Below are positions 39,491 through 49,168 of a DNA stretch of 64,000 nucleotides, in pieces. Origin of the DNA: Chloroflexota bacterium (GTDB lineage: Bacteria > Chloroflexota > Anaerolineae > UBA4142); the NCBI GenBank assembly GCA_023381515.1, contig JAMCQI010000110.1:62001-126000 (forward strand), written 5' to 3'. The notes beneath the pieces were generated by a model, which made no database searches, was not told the origin of the DNA, and saw only the letters and a list, made by a program, of their open reading frames with translations. The position numbers and the translations under genes were made by a program. The stretch's first letter is position 1. Every line of letters starts with the position of its first letter.

Positions 39491-42400
39491 CTACTTGTTC
39501 TCAGTACCGTTCCATTTCATGGCCGCGAGCTGTTGGTACATGTTCCAGCTCTTCTCGACGTCCTCTTGGGCGAGTTTGAGCAGCCGCTCGGCCGCTTCCT
39601 CATCGCTTTGGACGAGCATGGTGTAACGGGTTTCGTTGTAGGCGTATTTTTCGAGCGGTATGCTCGGCGCTTTGGAATCGAGCTGGAGCGGATTCCTCCC
39701 TTCCTTGGCGAGGGCGGGATTGTAGCGGAAGAGGGGCCAGTAGCCGGCCATCACGGCCAATTTTTGCTGGTCCAGCCCCTGAGCATTGTCGATGCCTTGT
39801 TGGATGCAGTGACTGTAGGCGATGATGAGCGACGGTCCGGGGTAGGCCTCCGCCTCCATAAAGGCCTTGATCGTTTGCGAGTCGTTGGCGCCCAGAGCGA
39901 TACGGGCGACATAGATGTTGCCGTAGGTCATCGCGATGAGGGCGAGGTCCTTTTTCGCAAGCGGCTTGCCGCCGGCGGCGAATTTCGCGACCGCGCCGCG
40001 GGGGGTCGATTTGGACATCTGCCCACCCGTGTTCGAATAGACTTCGGTGTCGAGCACGAGGACATTGACGTTGCGGCCGGAGGCGAGAACGTGGTCCAAT
40101 CCGCCATAGCCGATGTCGTACGCCCAGCCATCGCCGCCGACGATCCACACGCTCTTTTTGACGAGTATATCGGCGATGGACAGAAGCTCGCGGGCCTTGG
40201 ACTGCGTGGGCGAACCCCCATTCGCCCCCACCAGGGCCTGCAATTTCTCTTTGAGCAGTTGGACGCGGCCACGCTGGCGCAAGATGCCAACCTCGTTCGA
40301 TTGGTCCGCGGTCAGGAGGTCGTGCACGAGGTCGCCGCCAAGCGTGTCGGCGAGCGCGTGCAACAGTTCGCCTGCGTATTCGTAGCGCTTGTCGAGGGTG
40401 AGGCGGAAGCCGAGGCCGAACTCGGCATTGTCCTCAAAGAGCGAGTTGGACCAGGCGGGCCCGCGGCCCTCGGCGTTCAGCGTCCACGGCGTCGTCGGGA
40501 GATTGCCGCCGTAGATGGAGGAGCAGCCGGTCGCATTCGCGACGAGCGCACGGTCGCCGAAGAGCTGGCTGATCAGGCGCACATAGGGAGTTTCGCCGCA
40601 GCCGGCGCATGCACCCGAGAATTCGAACAGAGGCTCGAGGAGTTGCGAATCCTTGACGAGCAAGGGATTGATTTTGGTCCGGTCCATCTCCGGGATTTTG
40701 GAGAAGAACTCCCAGTTCTCGTTTTCCTGTTCGCGGATGGGCGGCTGGGGCGCCATGTTGATCGCCTTGAGTCCGGCCTGACTCTTGTTCTTGACCGGGC
40801 AGACTTCGACACAGAGTGTGCAGCCGGTGCAGTCTTCCGGCGAGACCTGAAGCGAGTATTTGTCGTTCGGAAATTCCTTCCAGCGCGCGGCCGCGCTCTT
40901 GAAGGTCGCGGGCGCCCCCTCGAGATACTTGGGCTCGTAGACTTTGGCGCGGATGACCGAGTGCGGGCAGACGAGGACGCATTTGCCGCACTGGATGCAG
41001 ATATTCTCATCCCAAACGGGGATTTCGAGTGTGATGTTGCGCTTTTCCCACCTGGCGGTGCCGACCGGGTAGGTGCCGTCGACGGGGAGGGCACTCACAG
41101 GCAAATCGTCGCCGCGGCCGGCAATCATCTCCGCAGTCACCTTTTGGACAAACTCGGGCGCCCGGGGAGAGACGGGCGGACGCATGTCGAAAGTGCTGGT
41201 CAGGGTATTCGGCACCTTGACCTCATAGAGACGGTCGAGGGTGCTGTCCACGGCGGCAAAGTTCTTTTGGACGACCGCTTCGCCGCGCTTTTTGTAGGTC
41301 TTTTCAATCGCGTGCTTGATGGCCGCAATGGCCTCCTCCCGCGGAAGGACGTTGCTGATGGCGAAGAAGCTGGTCTGCATCACGGTATTGATGCGGGCCC
41401 CCATGCCGGTCTTTTTGGCAACGCTGTAGGCGTCGATGACGAAAAAGCGGAGCTTTTTGTCGACGATTTGCTTCTGGACCGAGCGGGGCAGGTGGTCCCA
41501 GACCTCGTCAGGACCGTAGGGGCTGTTCAGCAAAAAGGTGGCGCCGGGCGCGGCGGCCTTGAGCATCTCGTAGCGCTCGAGGAATGAGAATTGATGGCAG
41601 GCGACGAAATTCGCCGAGTTGATGAGGTAGGAGGAATGGATGGGCTTGCTTCCAAAGCGCAGGTGCGAGGTGGTCATCGTGCCCGATTTTTTCGAATCGT
41701 AGACGAAATAGCCTTGGGCGTAATTGTCGGTATCTTCGCCGATAATCTTGATCGAGTTCTTGTTCGCACCCACGGTGCCGTCGGAACCGAGACCGTAGAA
41801 CATGGCGCGCACCATGCTCGGGCTTTCGGTCGAGAAGGCGGGGTCGTAGGCGAGACTCGTGTGCGTCACGTCGTCGTTGATGCCGATGGTAAAGTGGTTC
41901 TTGGGCTGCGGCTTGGACATCTCGTCGAGAACGCCCTTGACCATCGCAGGCGTGAAATCTTTCGAGGAGAGGCCATAGCGGCCGCCAATAACTGTCGGGA
42001 CGGCTCCAAAGTAGGAGGGATAAAGAGTGCGACTTTCGGAAATCGCGTTCACCACGTCGAGGTAAAGCGGTTCGCCGGGGCTGCCGGGTTCTTTCGTGCG
42101 GTCGAGGACGGCAATCGTCTTGGTTGTGGCGGGCAGCGCCTTGACGAAATGCTCAATCGAGAAGGGGCGATAAAGGCGGACCTTGAGGACGCCGACCTTT
42201 TCGCCGTTCTCTTCATTCAGAAAGTCCACGGTCTCTTGCGCGACTTCGGCGCCGGAGCCCATGAGGACGAGGACGCGTTCCGCATCGGGAGCGCCGACAT
42301 AGTCGAACAGGTGATACTGGCGCCCGACAATCTGGGCGAAGCGGTCCATGGTCTTTTGGACGATGTCGGGGGTCGCGAGATAGTAAGGGTTGACGGTTTC

Positions 42401-43087
42401 GCGCGCCTGGAAATAGGTATCGGGGTTCTGGGCGGTGCCGCGCATGACGGGGTGATCGGGCGAGAGGCCGCGGGCGCGGTGGGCGCGCACGAGGTCGTCG
42501 TCGATCATGGCGCGGACGTCGTCCTGAGTGAGCTGCTCGACCTTCATCACTTCATGCGAGGTGCGAAAGCCGTCAAAGAAATGCAGAAACGGCACGCGGG
42601 CTTGCAGGGTGGCGGCATGCGTAACCAGGGCGAGGTCCATCACTTCTTGCACCGAGTTGGAACAGAGCAGGGCAAAGCCGGTCTGGCGCGTGGCCATCAC
42701 ATCACTGTGATCGCCAAAAATGGATAGGCCCTGAGCCGCGAGCGATCGCGCGCTGACGTGAAAGACGGTGGAGGTGAGTTCGCCGGCAATCTTGTACATA
42801 TTCGGGATCATGAGCAGCAAGCCCTGGCTGGCGGTAAAGGTGGTCGTGAGCGATCCCGTTTGCAGGGCGCCGTGGACGGCGCCGGCGGCGCCCCCCTCAC
42901 TCTGCATCTCGACGACCAGGGGGACGGTCCCCCACAGGTTCGGGCGATGCTCGGCTGACCATTGGTCGGCCCATTCGCCCATGGGCGAAGAGGGTGTGAT
43001 GGGAAAGATGGCGATAACTTCGCTGGCTTGATGAGCAATATAGGCAGCCGCCTCATTGGCGTCTAGCGTGACTTGATTTCGAGACAT
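39491..43087 (-). CDS. nifJ: Pyruvate:ferredoxin (flavodoxin) oxidoreductase, single-chain
   Basis: 1198 residues, full length for the single-chain form. Order: domain I with AAAYIAHQASEVIAIFPITP, domain III near LLNSPYGPDEVWDHLP, ferredoxin-type domain with CIQCGKCVLVCPHSVI and CTGCTLCVEVCPVKN (two 4Fe-4S), then the TPP domain with CAGCGETPYVRLISQLFGDR, VANATGCSSIYGG, WIVGGDGWAYDIGYGGLDH and DTEVYSNTGGQMSKSTPRGA. It oxidises pyruvate with CoA to acetyl-CoA, CO2 and reduced ferredoxin, pointing to anaerobic metabolism. AAAGGAG precedes the ATG. Confidence 0.97.
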   Translation of the reverse strand: MSRNQVTLDANEAAAYIAHQASEVIAIFPITPSSPMGEWADQWSAEHRPNLWGTVPLVVEMQSEGGAAGAVHGALQTGSLTTTFTASQGLLLMIPNMYKIAGELTSTVFHVSARSLAAQGLSIFGDHSDVMATRQTGFALLCSNSVQEVMDLALVTHAATLQARVPFLHFFDGFRTSHEVMKVEQLTQDDVRAMIDDDLVRAHRARGLSPDHPVMRGTAQNPDTYFQARETVNPYYLATPDIVQKTMDRFAQIVGRQYHLFDYVGAPDAERVLVLMGSGAEVAQETVDFLNEENGEKVGVLKVRLYRPFSIEHFVKALPATTKTIAVLDRTKEPGSPGEPLYLDVVNAISESRTLYPSYFGAVPTVIGGRYGLSSKDFTPAMVKGVLDEMSKPQPKNHFTIGINDDVTHTSLAYDPAFSTESPSMVRAMFYGLGSDGTVGANKNSIKIIGEDTDNYAQGYFVYDSKKSGTMTTSHLRFGSKPIHSSYLINSANFVACHQFSFLERYEMLKAAAPGATFLLNSPYGPDEVWDHLPRSVQKQIVDKKLRFFVIDAYSVAKKTGMGARINTVMQTSFFAISNVLPREEAIAAIKHAIEKTYKKRGEAVVQKNFAAVDSTLDRLYEVKVPNTLTSTFDMRPPVSPRAPEFVQKVTAEMIAGRGDDLPVSALPVDGTYPVGTARWEKRNITLEIPVWDENICIQCGKCVLVCPHSVIRAKVYEPKYLEGAPATFKSAAARWKEFPNDKYSLQVSPEDCTGCTLCVEVCPVKNKSQAGLKAINMAPQPPIREQENENWEFFSKIPEMDRTKINPLLVKDSQLLEPLFEFSGACAGCGETPYVRLISQLFGDRALVANATGCSSIYGGNLPTTPWTLNAEGRGPAWSNSLFEDNAEFGLGFRLTLDKRYEYAGELLHALADTLGGDLVHDLLTADQSNEVGILRQRGRVQLLKEKLQALVGANGGSPTQSKARELLSIADILVKKSVWIVGGDGWAYDIGYGGLDHVLASGRNVNVLVLDTEVYSNTGGQMSKSTPRGAVAKFAAGGKPLAKKDLALIAMTYGNIYVARIALGANDSQTIKAFMEAEAYPGPSLIIAYSHCIQQGIDNAQGLDQQKLAVMAGYWPLFRYNPALAKEGRNPLQLDSKAPSIPLEKYAYNETRYTMLVQSDEEAAERLLKLAQEDVEKSWNMYQQLAAMKWNGTENK

Positions 43088-43216
43088 GGTATCCCCACTC
43101 CTTTGGGTTAGTAGCGCATCCTATATGATAGTCTCGCGCGGTATCGAAATGGTTCTTTTTAGGTCAAAATAGAGTCGGTATCCTAAATTGCGGCTCAGAG
43201 AAGGGGTCGGGGCCGC

Positions 43217-44245
43217 TCAAACGCCGACATATTTGGAGTAGAGGCTGCGGGCAATGGCCGGATCGTCGGTGCCCTTGATAATCGCGCGCGCATCAGGAAA
43301 AATGGTCAGCTCGTAGTTGTCGGCGGTGAGACGGACAAGGTACTCGTTCGCCGAGACGGAGCCGGCGCTGCTCAGGCGCTGGGCGATGGCGGCGAGGTCG
43401 AGTTGATGGCCCCGCCCTGGATTGACCTGGATGGCATTGCGCCCGCACAAGGAAACGGCAGTGGCTCCGGGCCGCTCGCCTTCGAGGTATTCAAACCGGT
43501 CCTGCCCGCACGTGACGCAGTCGCTCCTGCGGGTCACGGCAAAGACCTCAAAGGAATTCTCCCATACATCCACGTGGATCAAGCCGGGGTTGCGTTCCCC
43601 GGCGCCGACGAGGAGTTTGATCGCTTCGGCGCAGGCGAGGGAGGCCATGACGTTCACGATCGGGGCGATCACGCCGGCCGTGTCGCAGGTCGGCAGGGTA
43701 CCGGGCGGCGGCTCGTGCTGGAAAATGCAGCGCAGACACGCCGTCTCGTATGGAACAATCGTCATGGTCATGCCGGTGCTGCCGACGGCGCCGGCGTAGA
43801 TCCAGGGGATGCGGTTCTTGACGCACGCATCGTTGATGAGGAAACGCGTCTCAAAGTTGTCGGTGCCGTCCAGAACGAGGCTGGCGCCCTGGATCAACTC
43901 CTCGATATTCTCGGCGTTCACGTCGATTGCGCGTCCTTCGATCCGGATGGAGGAATTGACGCGGGCGAGTTTTTCGGCGGCGGCGATGGCTTTGGGCATG
44001 CCGCGGGTGACGTCGGCCTCGTCAAAGAGCACCTGGCGCTGCAGATTGTTCAGCTCCACATAGTCGCGATCGACGATGATGAGGGTGCCCACGCCCGCGC
44101 GCGCGAGCGTATTGGCCATGACCGTCCCATTCGCGCCGCAGCCGATGAGAACGATACGACCGGCGAGCAGTCGTTCCTGACCGGCCGCCCCGAGGGAAGG
44201 AAAAATGATCTGGCGCAGATAGCGCTCTCGTTCGTTTGGCTCCAT
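43217..44245 (-). CDS. ThiF/MoeB/HesA-type E1-like adenylyltransferase
   Basis: 342 residues. ERYLRQIIFPSLGAAGQERL, IVLIGCGANGTVMANTLARA (nucleotide loop), DRDYVELNNLQRQVLFDEAD, VLDGTDNFETRFLINDACV and zinc ligands CLRCIF...CVTCG. These enzymes adenylate the C-terminal Gly of ThiS/MoaD-like sulfur carriers. The last ~70 residues (YLVRLTADNYELTIFPDARA) form an extra small domain. ATG at 44245 lies seven bases after TATAAT, hence probably leaderless. It is divergent from the purine genes; with a molybdenum hydroxylase nearby, a molybdopterin role is plausible. Confidence 0.88.
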   Translation of the reverse strand: MEPNERERYLRQIIFPSLGAAGQERLLAGRIVLIGCGANGTVMANTLARAGVGTLIIVDRDYVELNNLQRQVLFDEADVTRGMPKAIAAAEKLARVNSSIRIEGRAIDVNAENIEELIQGASLVLDGTDNFETRFLINDACVKNRIPWIYAGAVGSTGMTMTIVPYETACLRCIFQHEPPPGTLPTCDTAGVIAPIVNVMASLACAEAIKLLVGAGERNPGLIHVDVWENSFEVFAVTRRSDCVTCGQDRFEYLEGERPGATAVSLCGRNAIQVNPGRGHQLDLAAIAQRLSSAGSVSANEYLVRLTADNYELTIFPDARAIIKGTDDPAIARSLYSKYVGV

Positions 44246-44252
44246 CCGTGTG

Positions 44253-44281
44253 ATTATAGCGCGTTTCGATGCAGGTGGCAA
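44253..44281 (-). promoter_or_regulatory. Promoter of the ThiF/MoeB gene (leaderless)
   Basis: TTGCCA (44281-44276), 17 bases, TATAAT (44258-44253), seven bases, ATG. Confidence 0.75.
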
Positions 44282-44339
44282 AAGGCCAAGCGGCCGAGCG
44301 AGGAAATCGAACGTCGAAAGCGTTCTCTGGAAATATCCT

Positions 44340-44368
44340 TTGCCAACCCTCGGCGAGTGTGATATAAT
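44340..44368 (+). promoter_or_regulatory. Promoter of the purine deaminase genes
   Basis: TTGCCA (44340-44345), 17 bases, TATAAT (44363-44368). It is the same -35 hexamer as the divergent ThiF promoter 60 bases away. Confidence 0.75.
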
Positions 44369-44453
44369 GACGGGAGAAATGACACTCTGGCCCATTCTTG
44401 GTCGCGGCGCCGCGCCTAGGATGAGCCGATTTTTTCATAAGGCGAGTACATCA

Positions 44454-45818
44454 ATGGCGACGCTACTCCTGCGGAACGCCGAAGTGGTCGTAGCAATGGA
44501 CGCCTCCCGACGCGAGATCAGGGACGGCGCGCTGTTCGTTCGAGATCATGTGATTGAGCAGGTGGGGCCGTCGTCCGAGCTACCCCTCACTGCGGACCGG
44601 ATCATCGATGCGCATGGAATGATCGTCCTTCCCGGCCTCGTCAATACGCATCACCACCTCTATCAAACTCTCACCCGTGCAATACCTGCCGCGCAAGACG
44701 CCGATCTATTCCATTGGCTCAAGACGCTCTACCCGGTCTGGGCCGAACTCACGCCGGAGGCCGTCTATACGAGCGCGCTGGTGGGATTGAGCGAGCTCAT
44801 TCTGACGGGCTGCACGACGGCGGCCGACCACCTTTACCTTTTTCCGAACGGTTCCCGGCTGGACGACGAAATTCGCGCGGCGCGCGAGATCGGCATCCGT
44901 TTTCATCCGACTCGCGGCTCCATGTCGTTGGGAGAATCCAAGGGGGGACTGCCGCCGGACCGGGTATGCGAGGACGAGGAGGCCATCCTGCTGGATTCGC
45001 GGCGCGTGATCGAGACTTTTCACGATCCCGACCCGCTCTCGATGTGTCGAGTGGGTGTCGCGCCGTGCTCGCCCTTTTCCGTCACCCCTGCATTGATGCA
45101 GGAGTCGGCACATCTCGCCCGTGCGTACCATGTCCGGCTGCATACCCACCTCGCCGAGACGCGGGATGAAGAGGACTTTTGTTTAGGCAAATTCGGCCGG
45201 CGGCCAGTCGACTATGCCGAACACTTGGAGTGGCTCGGACAAGACGTCTGGTTTGCGCACAGCGTGTGGGTGAAGGATTCCGAGATCGGGCGGTATGCGC
45301 GCACCGGCACCGGCGTGGCCCATTGCCCGACGTCGAACATGCGGCTGGCGTCGGGAATTGCGCCCATTATCAAGATGGTGGAGTGTGGCGTGAGGGTCGG
45401 CTTGGGCGTGGATGGGAGCGCCTCGAATGATTCTTCACACATGCTTGCCGAAGCGCGGCAGGCAATGCTCTTGCAGCGCGTACAAGGCAATCCCGGGGCG
45501 CTGACGGCGCGCCAGGCGTTGGCCCTGGCGACGCGGGGCGGGGCGGAGGTCTTGGGCCGCGAGGACATTGGGTCGCTCGAGGCGGGCAAGGCAGCAGATT
45601 TTGTGGCGATTGATCTGAACCGGGTGGAGTACGCGGGCGCACTGCACGATCCGGTGGCGGCATTGGTTTTTTGCGCGACGCCGCGCGTGGACCTCTCGGT
45701 CATCAACGGCCGCGTCGTGGTCGAGGACGGGCACCTGACGACGGTGGATTTGCCGCCGGTGATCGAGCGGCACAACCGCATCGCGCGCGAAATGGTGGAG
45801 CGCGCGGGAGCGCGGTAG
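44454..45818 (+). CDS. 8-oxoguanine-deaminase-type amidohydrolase
   Basis: 454 residues, metal-dependent amidohydrolase barrel. VLPGLVNTHHHLYQTLTRAI (metal His pair), TTAADHLYLFPNG, VRLHTHLAETRDEE (HLAE), WFAHSVWV, VGLGVDGSASNDSSHMLAEA (Asp ligand). SNDSSHM and the HHHLYQ phrase fit the 8-oxoguanine deaminase/SsnA-related group, which hydrolyses 8-oxoguanine to urate or acts in purine breakdown; the exact substrate is inferred. ATG at 44454 matches family starts (MATLLLRNAEVVVAMD). An in-frame ATG at 44379 would add an unrelated tail. Adenine deaminase follows after 14 bases. Confidence 0.88.
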   Translation: MATLLLRNAEVVVAMDASRREIRDGALFVRDHVIEQVGPSSELPLTADRIIDAHGMIVLPGLVNTHHHLYQTLTRAIPAAQDADLFHWLKTLYPVWAELTPEAVYTSALVGLSELILTGCTTAADHLYLFPNGSRLDDEIRAAREIGIRFHPTRGSMSLGESKGGLPPDRVCEDEEAILLDSRRVIETFHDPDPLSMCRVGVAPCSPFSVTPALMQESAHLARAYHVRLHTHLAETRDEEDFCLGKFGRRPVDYAEHLEWLGQDVWFAHSVWVKDSEIGRYARTGTGVAHCPTSNMRLASGIAPIIKMVECGVRVGLGVDGSASNDSSHMLAEARQAMLLQRVQGNPGALTARQALALATRGGAEVLGREDIGSLEAGKAADFVAIDLNRVEYAGALHDPVAALVFCATPRVDLSVINGRVVVEDGHLTTVDLPPVIERHNRIAREMVERAGAR

Positions 45819-45832
45819 AAGGATTCTGGCTC

Positions 45833-47545
45833 ATGGAAATCTCACTGTTGATCAAGGTGGCACGGGGCGAAGAGCCCGCCGAGTTGCTGCTGAACAATGC
45901 GCGGGTGGTCAACGTCTTTTCGGGTGAAATCGAAGAGACGGGGGTCGCGATCTCTCATTCCCGCATCGTCGGACTGGGAAATGATCATCCGGCTCAGCGG
46001 ACCATCGACATGCGCGGGCGCTATATCGCGCCGGGGTTGATCGACGCGCACGTGCACATTGAGAGCGCGATGGTGCCGCCCTTTGAGTTTGCGCGCGCGG
46101 TGGTGCCGCACGGGACAACTTCGATCATCATCGACCCGCATGAAATTGCGAATGTGCTCGGGGTCGAAGGCATCCGCTACATGTTGGAGGCGAGCAAGTA
46201 CACGCCGTTCAGCGTTTTTGTGATGGTGCCGTCGTGTGTGCCGGCGACGAATCTGGAAACGAACGGCGGCGTCTTGCGTTGGTCGGACCTCATCGGGTTC
46301 AAGAACGATCCATGGGTGGTCGGGCTCGGCGAGATGATGAATTACCCGGGGGTCCTCTATCGAGACGAGGAGGTGCTGGACAAGCTGCGGGCCTTTGGCG
46401 ACCGGCGGATTGACGGGCACGCGCCCGGCGTGAGCGGTCGGGACTTGGAGGGGTATGTCGCGGCAGGCATCGGCAGCGACCATGAGTGTACGACAGTCGA
46501 GGAGGCGCGAGAAAAGATTCGCCTGGGGATGCGGATCATGATCCGGGAGGCGTCGAACGCGAAGAACCTCAAGGCACTGCTGCCGGTGATTACGCCCAAA
46601 AACCTGCGGCGCATCCTGTTTGTGACCGACGACCGCTTTCCGGCCGACTTGATCGACCAAGGGCATATCGATTTCATGGTCCGCACGGCCGTCCGGGAAG
46701 GTCTCGACCCGATCATGGCGGTCCAGATTGCGACGCTGAACGCGGCCGAATACTTTGGCTTGAACGATCGAGGCGCGATTGCACCGGGCCGGCGGGCCGA
46801 CCTGATCGTCTTTGATAATTTTGAGAATTTCAAGATCGAGCAGGTGTACCGGGGCGGGCAACTGGTAGCCCGCAACGGACGGACCTTGCCGCAGGAAATA
46901 CCGCCGCGTCATCTACCCGTGCGCAACTCGATGAATATCGACTGGAGCCGGGTGGACTTGCGCTTGCCTGCTAACGGTCACCGAAAGGTACGTGTGATCG
47001 AGATTATTCCGGACCAAATCGTGACGCGGCAGAGTGTCCAAGTGGCGCGGATCGAGAATGGCAACGCGGTGGCCGATCCGGCGCGCGACCTGGCCAAGGT
47101 AGCGGTGATTGAGCGGCATCAGGGCACCGGTAATGTGGGCTTGGGCTTTGTGCATGGTCTGGGCCTCCACCGAGGCGCTATCGGTTCGAGTGTGGCGCAC
47201 GATTCGCACAACATCATCGTGGCGGGGATGAACGACGACGACCTGATGACAGCGGCGCGCGCAATTGCGGCGATGCAAGGCGGACTCGTCGCCGTCCTGG
47301 ATGGACAGGTGCTCGCTCGTGTCCCGCTGCCGATCGCGGGACTGATGAGCGATCAGCCGATTGAGCGGGTGCGCGAGATGATGGACCAGCTCGTGGACAC
47401 GGCGCGCGACCTGGGGACGGAACTGCATGCCCCGTTCATGGCGCTCGCTTTCCTGGCACTGCCCGTAATCCCTGAATTGAAGCTGACCGATCGGGGCCTG
47501 GTCGATGTGAACAAGTTTGATTTCGTACCGGTCTTTGGGGATTAG
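45833..47545 (+). CDS. ade: Adenine deaminase
   Basis: 570 residues, standard length. GRYIAPGLIDAHVHIESAMV, PHGTTSIIIDPHEIANVLG, DGHAPGVSGRDLEGYVAAGI, SDHECTTVEEAREKIRLGM, FVTDDRFPADLIDQGHIDFM and the C-terminal ERHQGTGNVGLGFVHGLGL with SVAHDSHNIIVAG are all Ade hallmarks. It converts adenine to hypoxanthine, which the molybdenum hydroxylase encoded downstream could oxidise. ATG at 45833 is the first in-frame start after the preceding gene; that gene's stop is 14 bases upstream, so they form one operon. Confidence 0.95.
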   Translation: MEISLLIKVARGEEPAELLLNNARVVNVFSGEIEETGVAISHSRIVGLGNDHPAQRTIDMRGRYIAPGLIDAHVHIESAMVPPFEFARAVVPHGTTSIIIDPHEIANVLGVEGIRYMLEASKYTPFSVFVMVPSCVPATNLETNGGVLRWSDLIGFKNDPWVVGLGEMMNYPGVLYRDEEVLDKLRAFGDRRIDGHAPGVSGRDLEGYVAAGIGSDHECTTVEEAREKIRLGMRIMIREASNAKNLKALLPVITPKNLRRILFVTDDRFPADLIDQGHIDFMVRTAVREGLDPIMAVQIATLNAAEYFGLNDRGAIAPGRRADLIVFDNFENFKIEQVYRGGQLVARNGRTLPQEIPPRHLPVRNSMNIDWSRVDLRLPANGHRKVRVIEIIPDQIVTRQSVQVARIENGNAVADPARDLAKVAVIERHQGTGNVGLGFVHGLGLHRGAIGSSVAHDSHNIIVAGMNDDDLMTAARAIAAMQGGLVAVLDGQVLARVPLPIAGLMSDQPIERVREMMDQLVDTARDLGTELHAPFMALAFLALPVIPELKLTDRGLVDVNKFDFVPVFGD

Positions 47546-47562
47546 GCTTGGGGTCAAGTCTG

Positions 47563-47640
47563 GCGATTGGGTTTGGGAATTGGGTAGGTGAATGACAAAT
47601 GAGCCGATGACCTCATCTGCCATTGGCTCATGGACGAAGG
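47563..47640. repeat. GATTGGGTTTGGGAATTGGG / AATGAGCCGATGACC phrase tract
   Basis: GATTGGGTTTGGGAATTGGG, TGAATGACAAATGAGCCGAT, GCCATTGGCTCATGG. These are the same families as at 6453 and 59403. It separates the deaminases from the transporter operon. Confidence 0.6.
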
Positions 47641-47718
47641 AGGTGACCAGAGAATCGTCAACTCTGCATCATGCCATCGAGAACGTAAGTGATCGTGACA
47701 TCGAAAAGGAGAAGCAAA

Positions 47719-49101
47719 ATGAAGAAGGTACTGCTCATCGCCGCGTTGGTCGTGTTGTTTGCGGCACTGGCCGCGTGCTCGCCAGCACCGACCCCCGCCC
47801 CCACAGCGGCTCCGCCCACAACGGCACCTCAGGCAACGACGGCCCCGACCGCGGCGGCGACCAAGGCGGCCACCACCGCTCCGACATCCGCCGCAACCAC
47901 CGCGGCGACCAAGGCGCCGACGACGGCAGCAACTACAGCCGCCACGACCGCCGCCACTAGCTCGCCGACGACGGCGACCAAGTCGATCACCTTTGGGGTC
48001 GTCTTGGTCGGTCCCTACAACGACCACGGCTGGAGTGAGGCGAACTATATTGCAGCGAACTACGTGAAGCAAAAGCTGCCGGGGAGCGATTTTATCTACC
48101 TGGACAAGCTCAACCCGTCTGACCGCCCTGGAACGACCCTGGAGCAGGTCGTCACCGACATGGCTTCCAAGGGCGTCAAGCTGATTCTGACGACTTCGGA
48201 CGACTTTCAGACGGATACGACCACCGCCGCCCAAAAGCACCCCGACCTCACCTTCATCAACGTCTCGGGCGATAATGCCTGGAAGGATGGCAAGAACTAT
48301 AAAGGGCTCAAGAACTTGGGCAACTTTATGGGCAAGATGGAATATATGAAGATGGTCGCGGGCTGCGCGGCGGCGCTGACCACGCAGACCGGTAAGATCG
48401 GTTTCCTGGGCCCCTTGGTGAACGACGAGACCCGGCGTTTGGCCGACTCCGCCTACCTGGGCGCCCGGTACTGCTGGACGACCTATGCCAAGAAAGACCC
48501 TTCGGCGTTAAAGTTCGACGTCAAGTGGATCGGGTACTGGTTCAATATCCCCGGCGTGACCCTGGACCCGACCCAGGTCGCGAATGGCTTTTACGATGCC
48601 GGCAACGATGTTGTCATCTCCGGCATCGATACGACCGAGGCCCTGGTCGTTGCCGGACAGCGGCAGAAGCAAGGTCAAAAGGTCTACGCCCTCTCGTATG
48701 ATTACATCAATGGCTGCAATGAGGCGCCGGATGCGTGTCTCGGCGTGCCCTACTTTAACTGGGGTCCGCGCTATCTCAAGACGGTTCGGGATTTTGCCGC
48801 CGGCACTTGGCAGCCCGGATGGTATTGGGATGGTCCGGATTGGAAAGACATCAACAATCCGGATACGAGCGCGGTCGGCTTTACGTATGGCAAAGCGCTG
48901 AGCAACGCGAACAAGGCGACGATCCAGAACCAGTTCATCCCTGGCATGGCGGATGGCAGCATCAGCCTGTGGAAGGGTCCAGTCACTCTGCAGGATGGAT
49001 CCACATACATCGCGGCGGGCAGCACGGCAACCGATCAGCAGATCTGGTACATGCCGCAGTTGCTCCAAGGCATGACGGGAGCCAGCGCGCCAACCAAGTA
49101 G
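47719..49101 (+). CDS. BMP-family nucleoside-binding lipoprotein (transporter 1)
   Basis: 460 residues. Signal peptide with lipobox LAAC (Cys20). A ~60-residue Thr/Ala/Pro linker (TTAPTAAATKAATTAP and similar) acts as a tether. The BMP fold follows from ~88: FGVVLVGPYNDHGWSEANYI, VTDMASKGVKLILTTSDDF, LTFINVSGDN, GKIGFLGPLVNDETRRLADS, DVVISGIDTTEALV. BMP proteins bind nucleosides or purine-related ligands outside the cell and feed the ATPase and permeases encoded next. AAAGGAG lies eight bases upstream of the ATG. AAGGAGGTGA also occurs ~80 bases upstream, as in the second BMP gene. Confidence 0.92.
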   Translation: MKKVLLIAALVVLFAALAACSPAPTPAPTAAPPTTAPQATTAPTAAATKAATTAPTSAATTAATKAPTTAATTAATTAATSSPTTATKSITFGVVLVGPYNDHGWSEANYIAANYVKQKLPGSDFIYLDKLNPSDRPGTTLEQVVTDMASKGVKLILTTSDDFQTDTTTAAQKHPDLTFINVSGDNAWKDGKNYKGLKNLGNFMGKMEYMKMVAGCAAALTTQTGKIGFLGPLVNDETRRLADSAYLGARYCWTTYAKKDPSALKFDVKWIGYWFNIPGVTLDPTQVANGFYDAGNDVVISGIDTTEALVVAGQRQKQGQKVYALSYDYINGCNEAPDACLGVPYFNWGPRYLKTVRDFAAGTWQPGWYWDGPDWKDINNPDTSAVGFTYGKALSNANKATIQNQFIPGMADGSISLWKGPVTLQDGSTYIAAGSTATDQQIWYMPQLLQGMTGASAPTK

Positions 49102-49113
49102 GATTTCGATTAC

Positions 49114-49155
49114 GTAGGGGCGACCGGATGGTCGCCTTGGCACGGTCGCCCCTAC
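49114..49155. repeat. GTAGGGGCGACC palindrome between binding-protein and ATPase genes
   Basis: GTAGGGGCGACC (49114-49125) and GGTCGCCCCTAC (49144-49155) are perfect 12-bp arms with an 18-base loop. A related pair lies inside the M20 peptidase gene at 63288-63336. As an intra-operon hairpin it could lower ATPase expression relative to the binding protein. Confidence 0.8.
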
Positions 49156-49168
49156 CCAAGGACAGGTA

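Noticed and set aside
39533..41587. 684-codon plus-strand open frame
   Set aside because: Antisense shadow of nifJ; no motifs.
43088..43216. Promoter for nifJ
   Set aside because: TTGACC and TATCAT-like hexamers exist, but no pair has acceptable spacing.
44369..44453. Upstream start (44379) for the 8-oxoguanine-type deaminase
   Set aside because: The extra 25 residues have no family similarity, and MATLLLRNAEVVVAMD matches the usual N-terminus.
47795..47985. Thr/Ala-rich coding stretch in BMP protein 1 (and 55990-56160 in BMP protein 2) as phrase-repeat insertions
   Set aside because: Such linkers after a lipobox are common tethers in binding lipoproteins, and the DNA lacks the word families seen in the other tracts.
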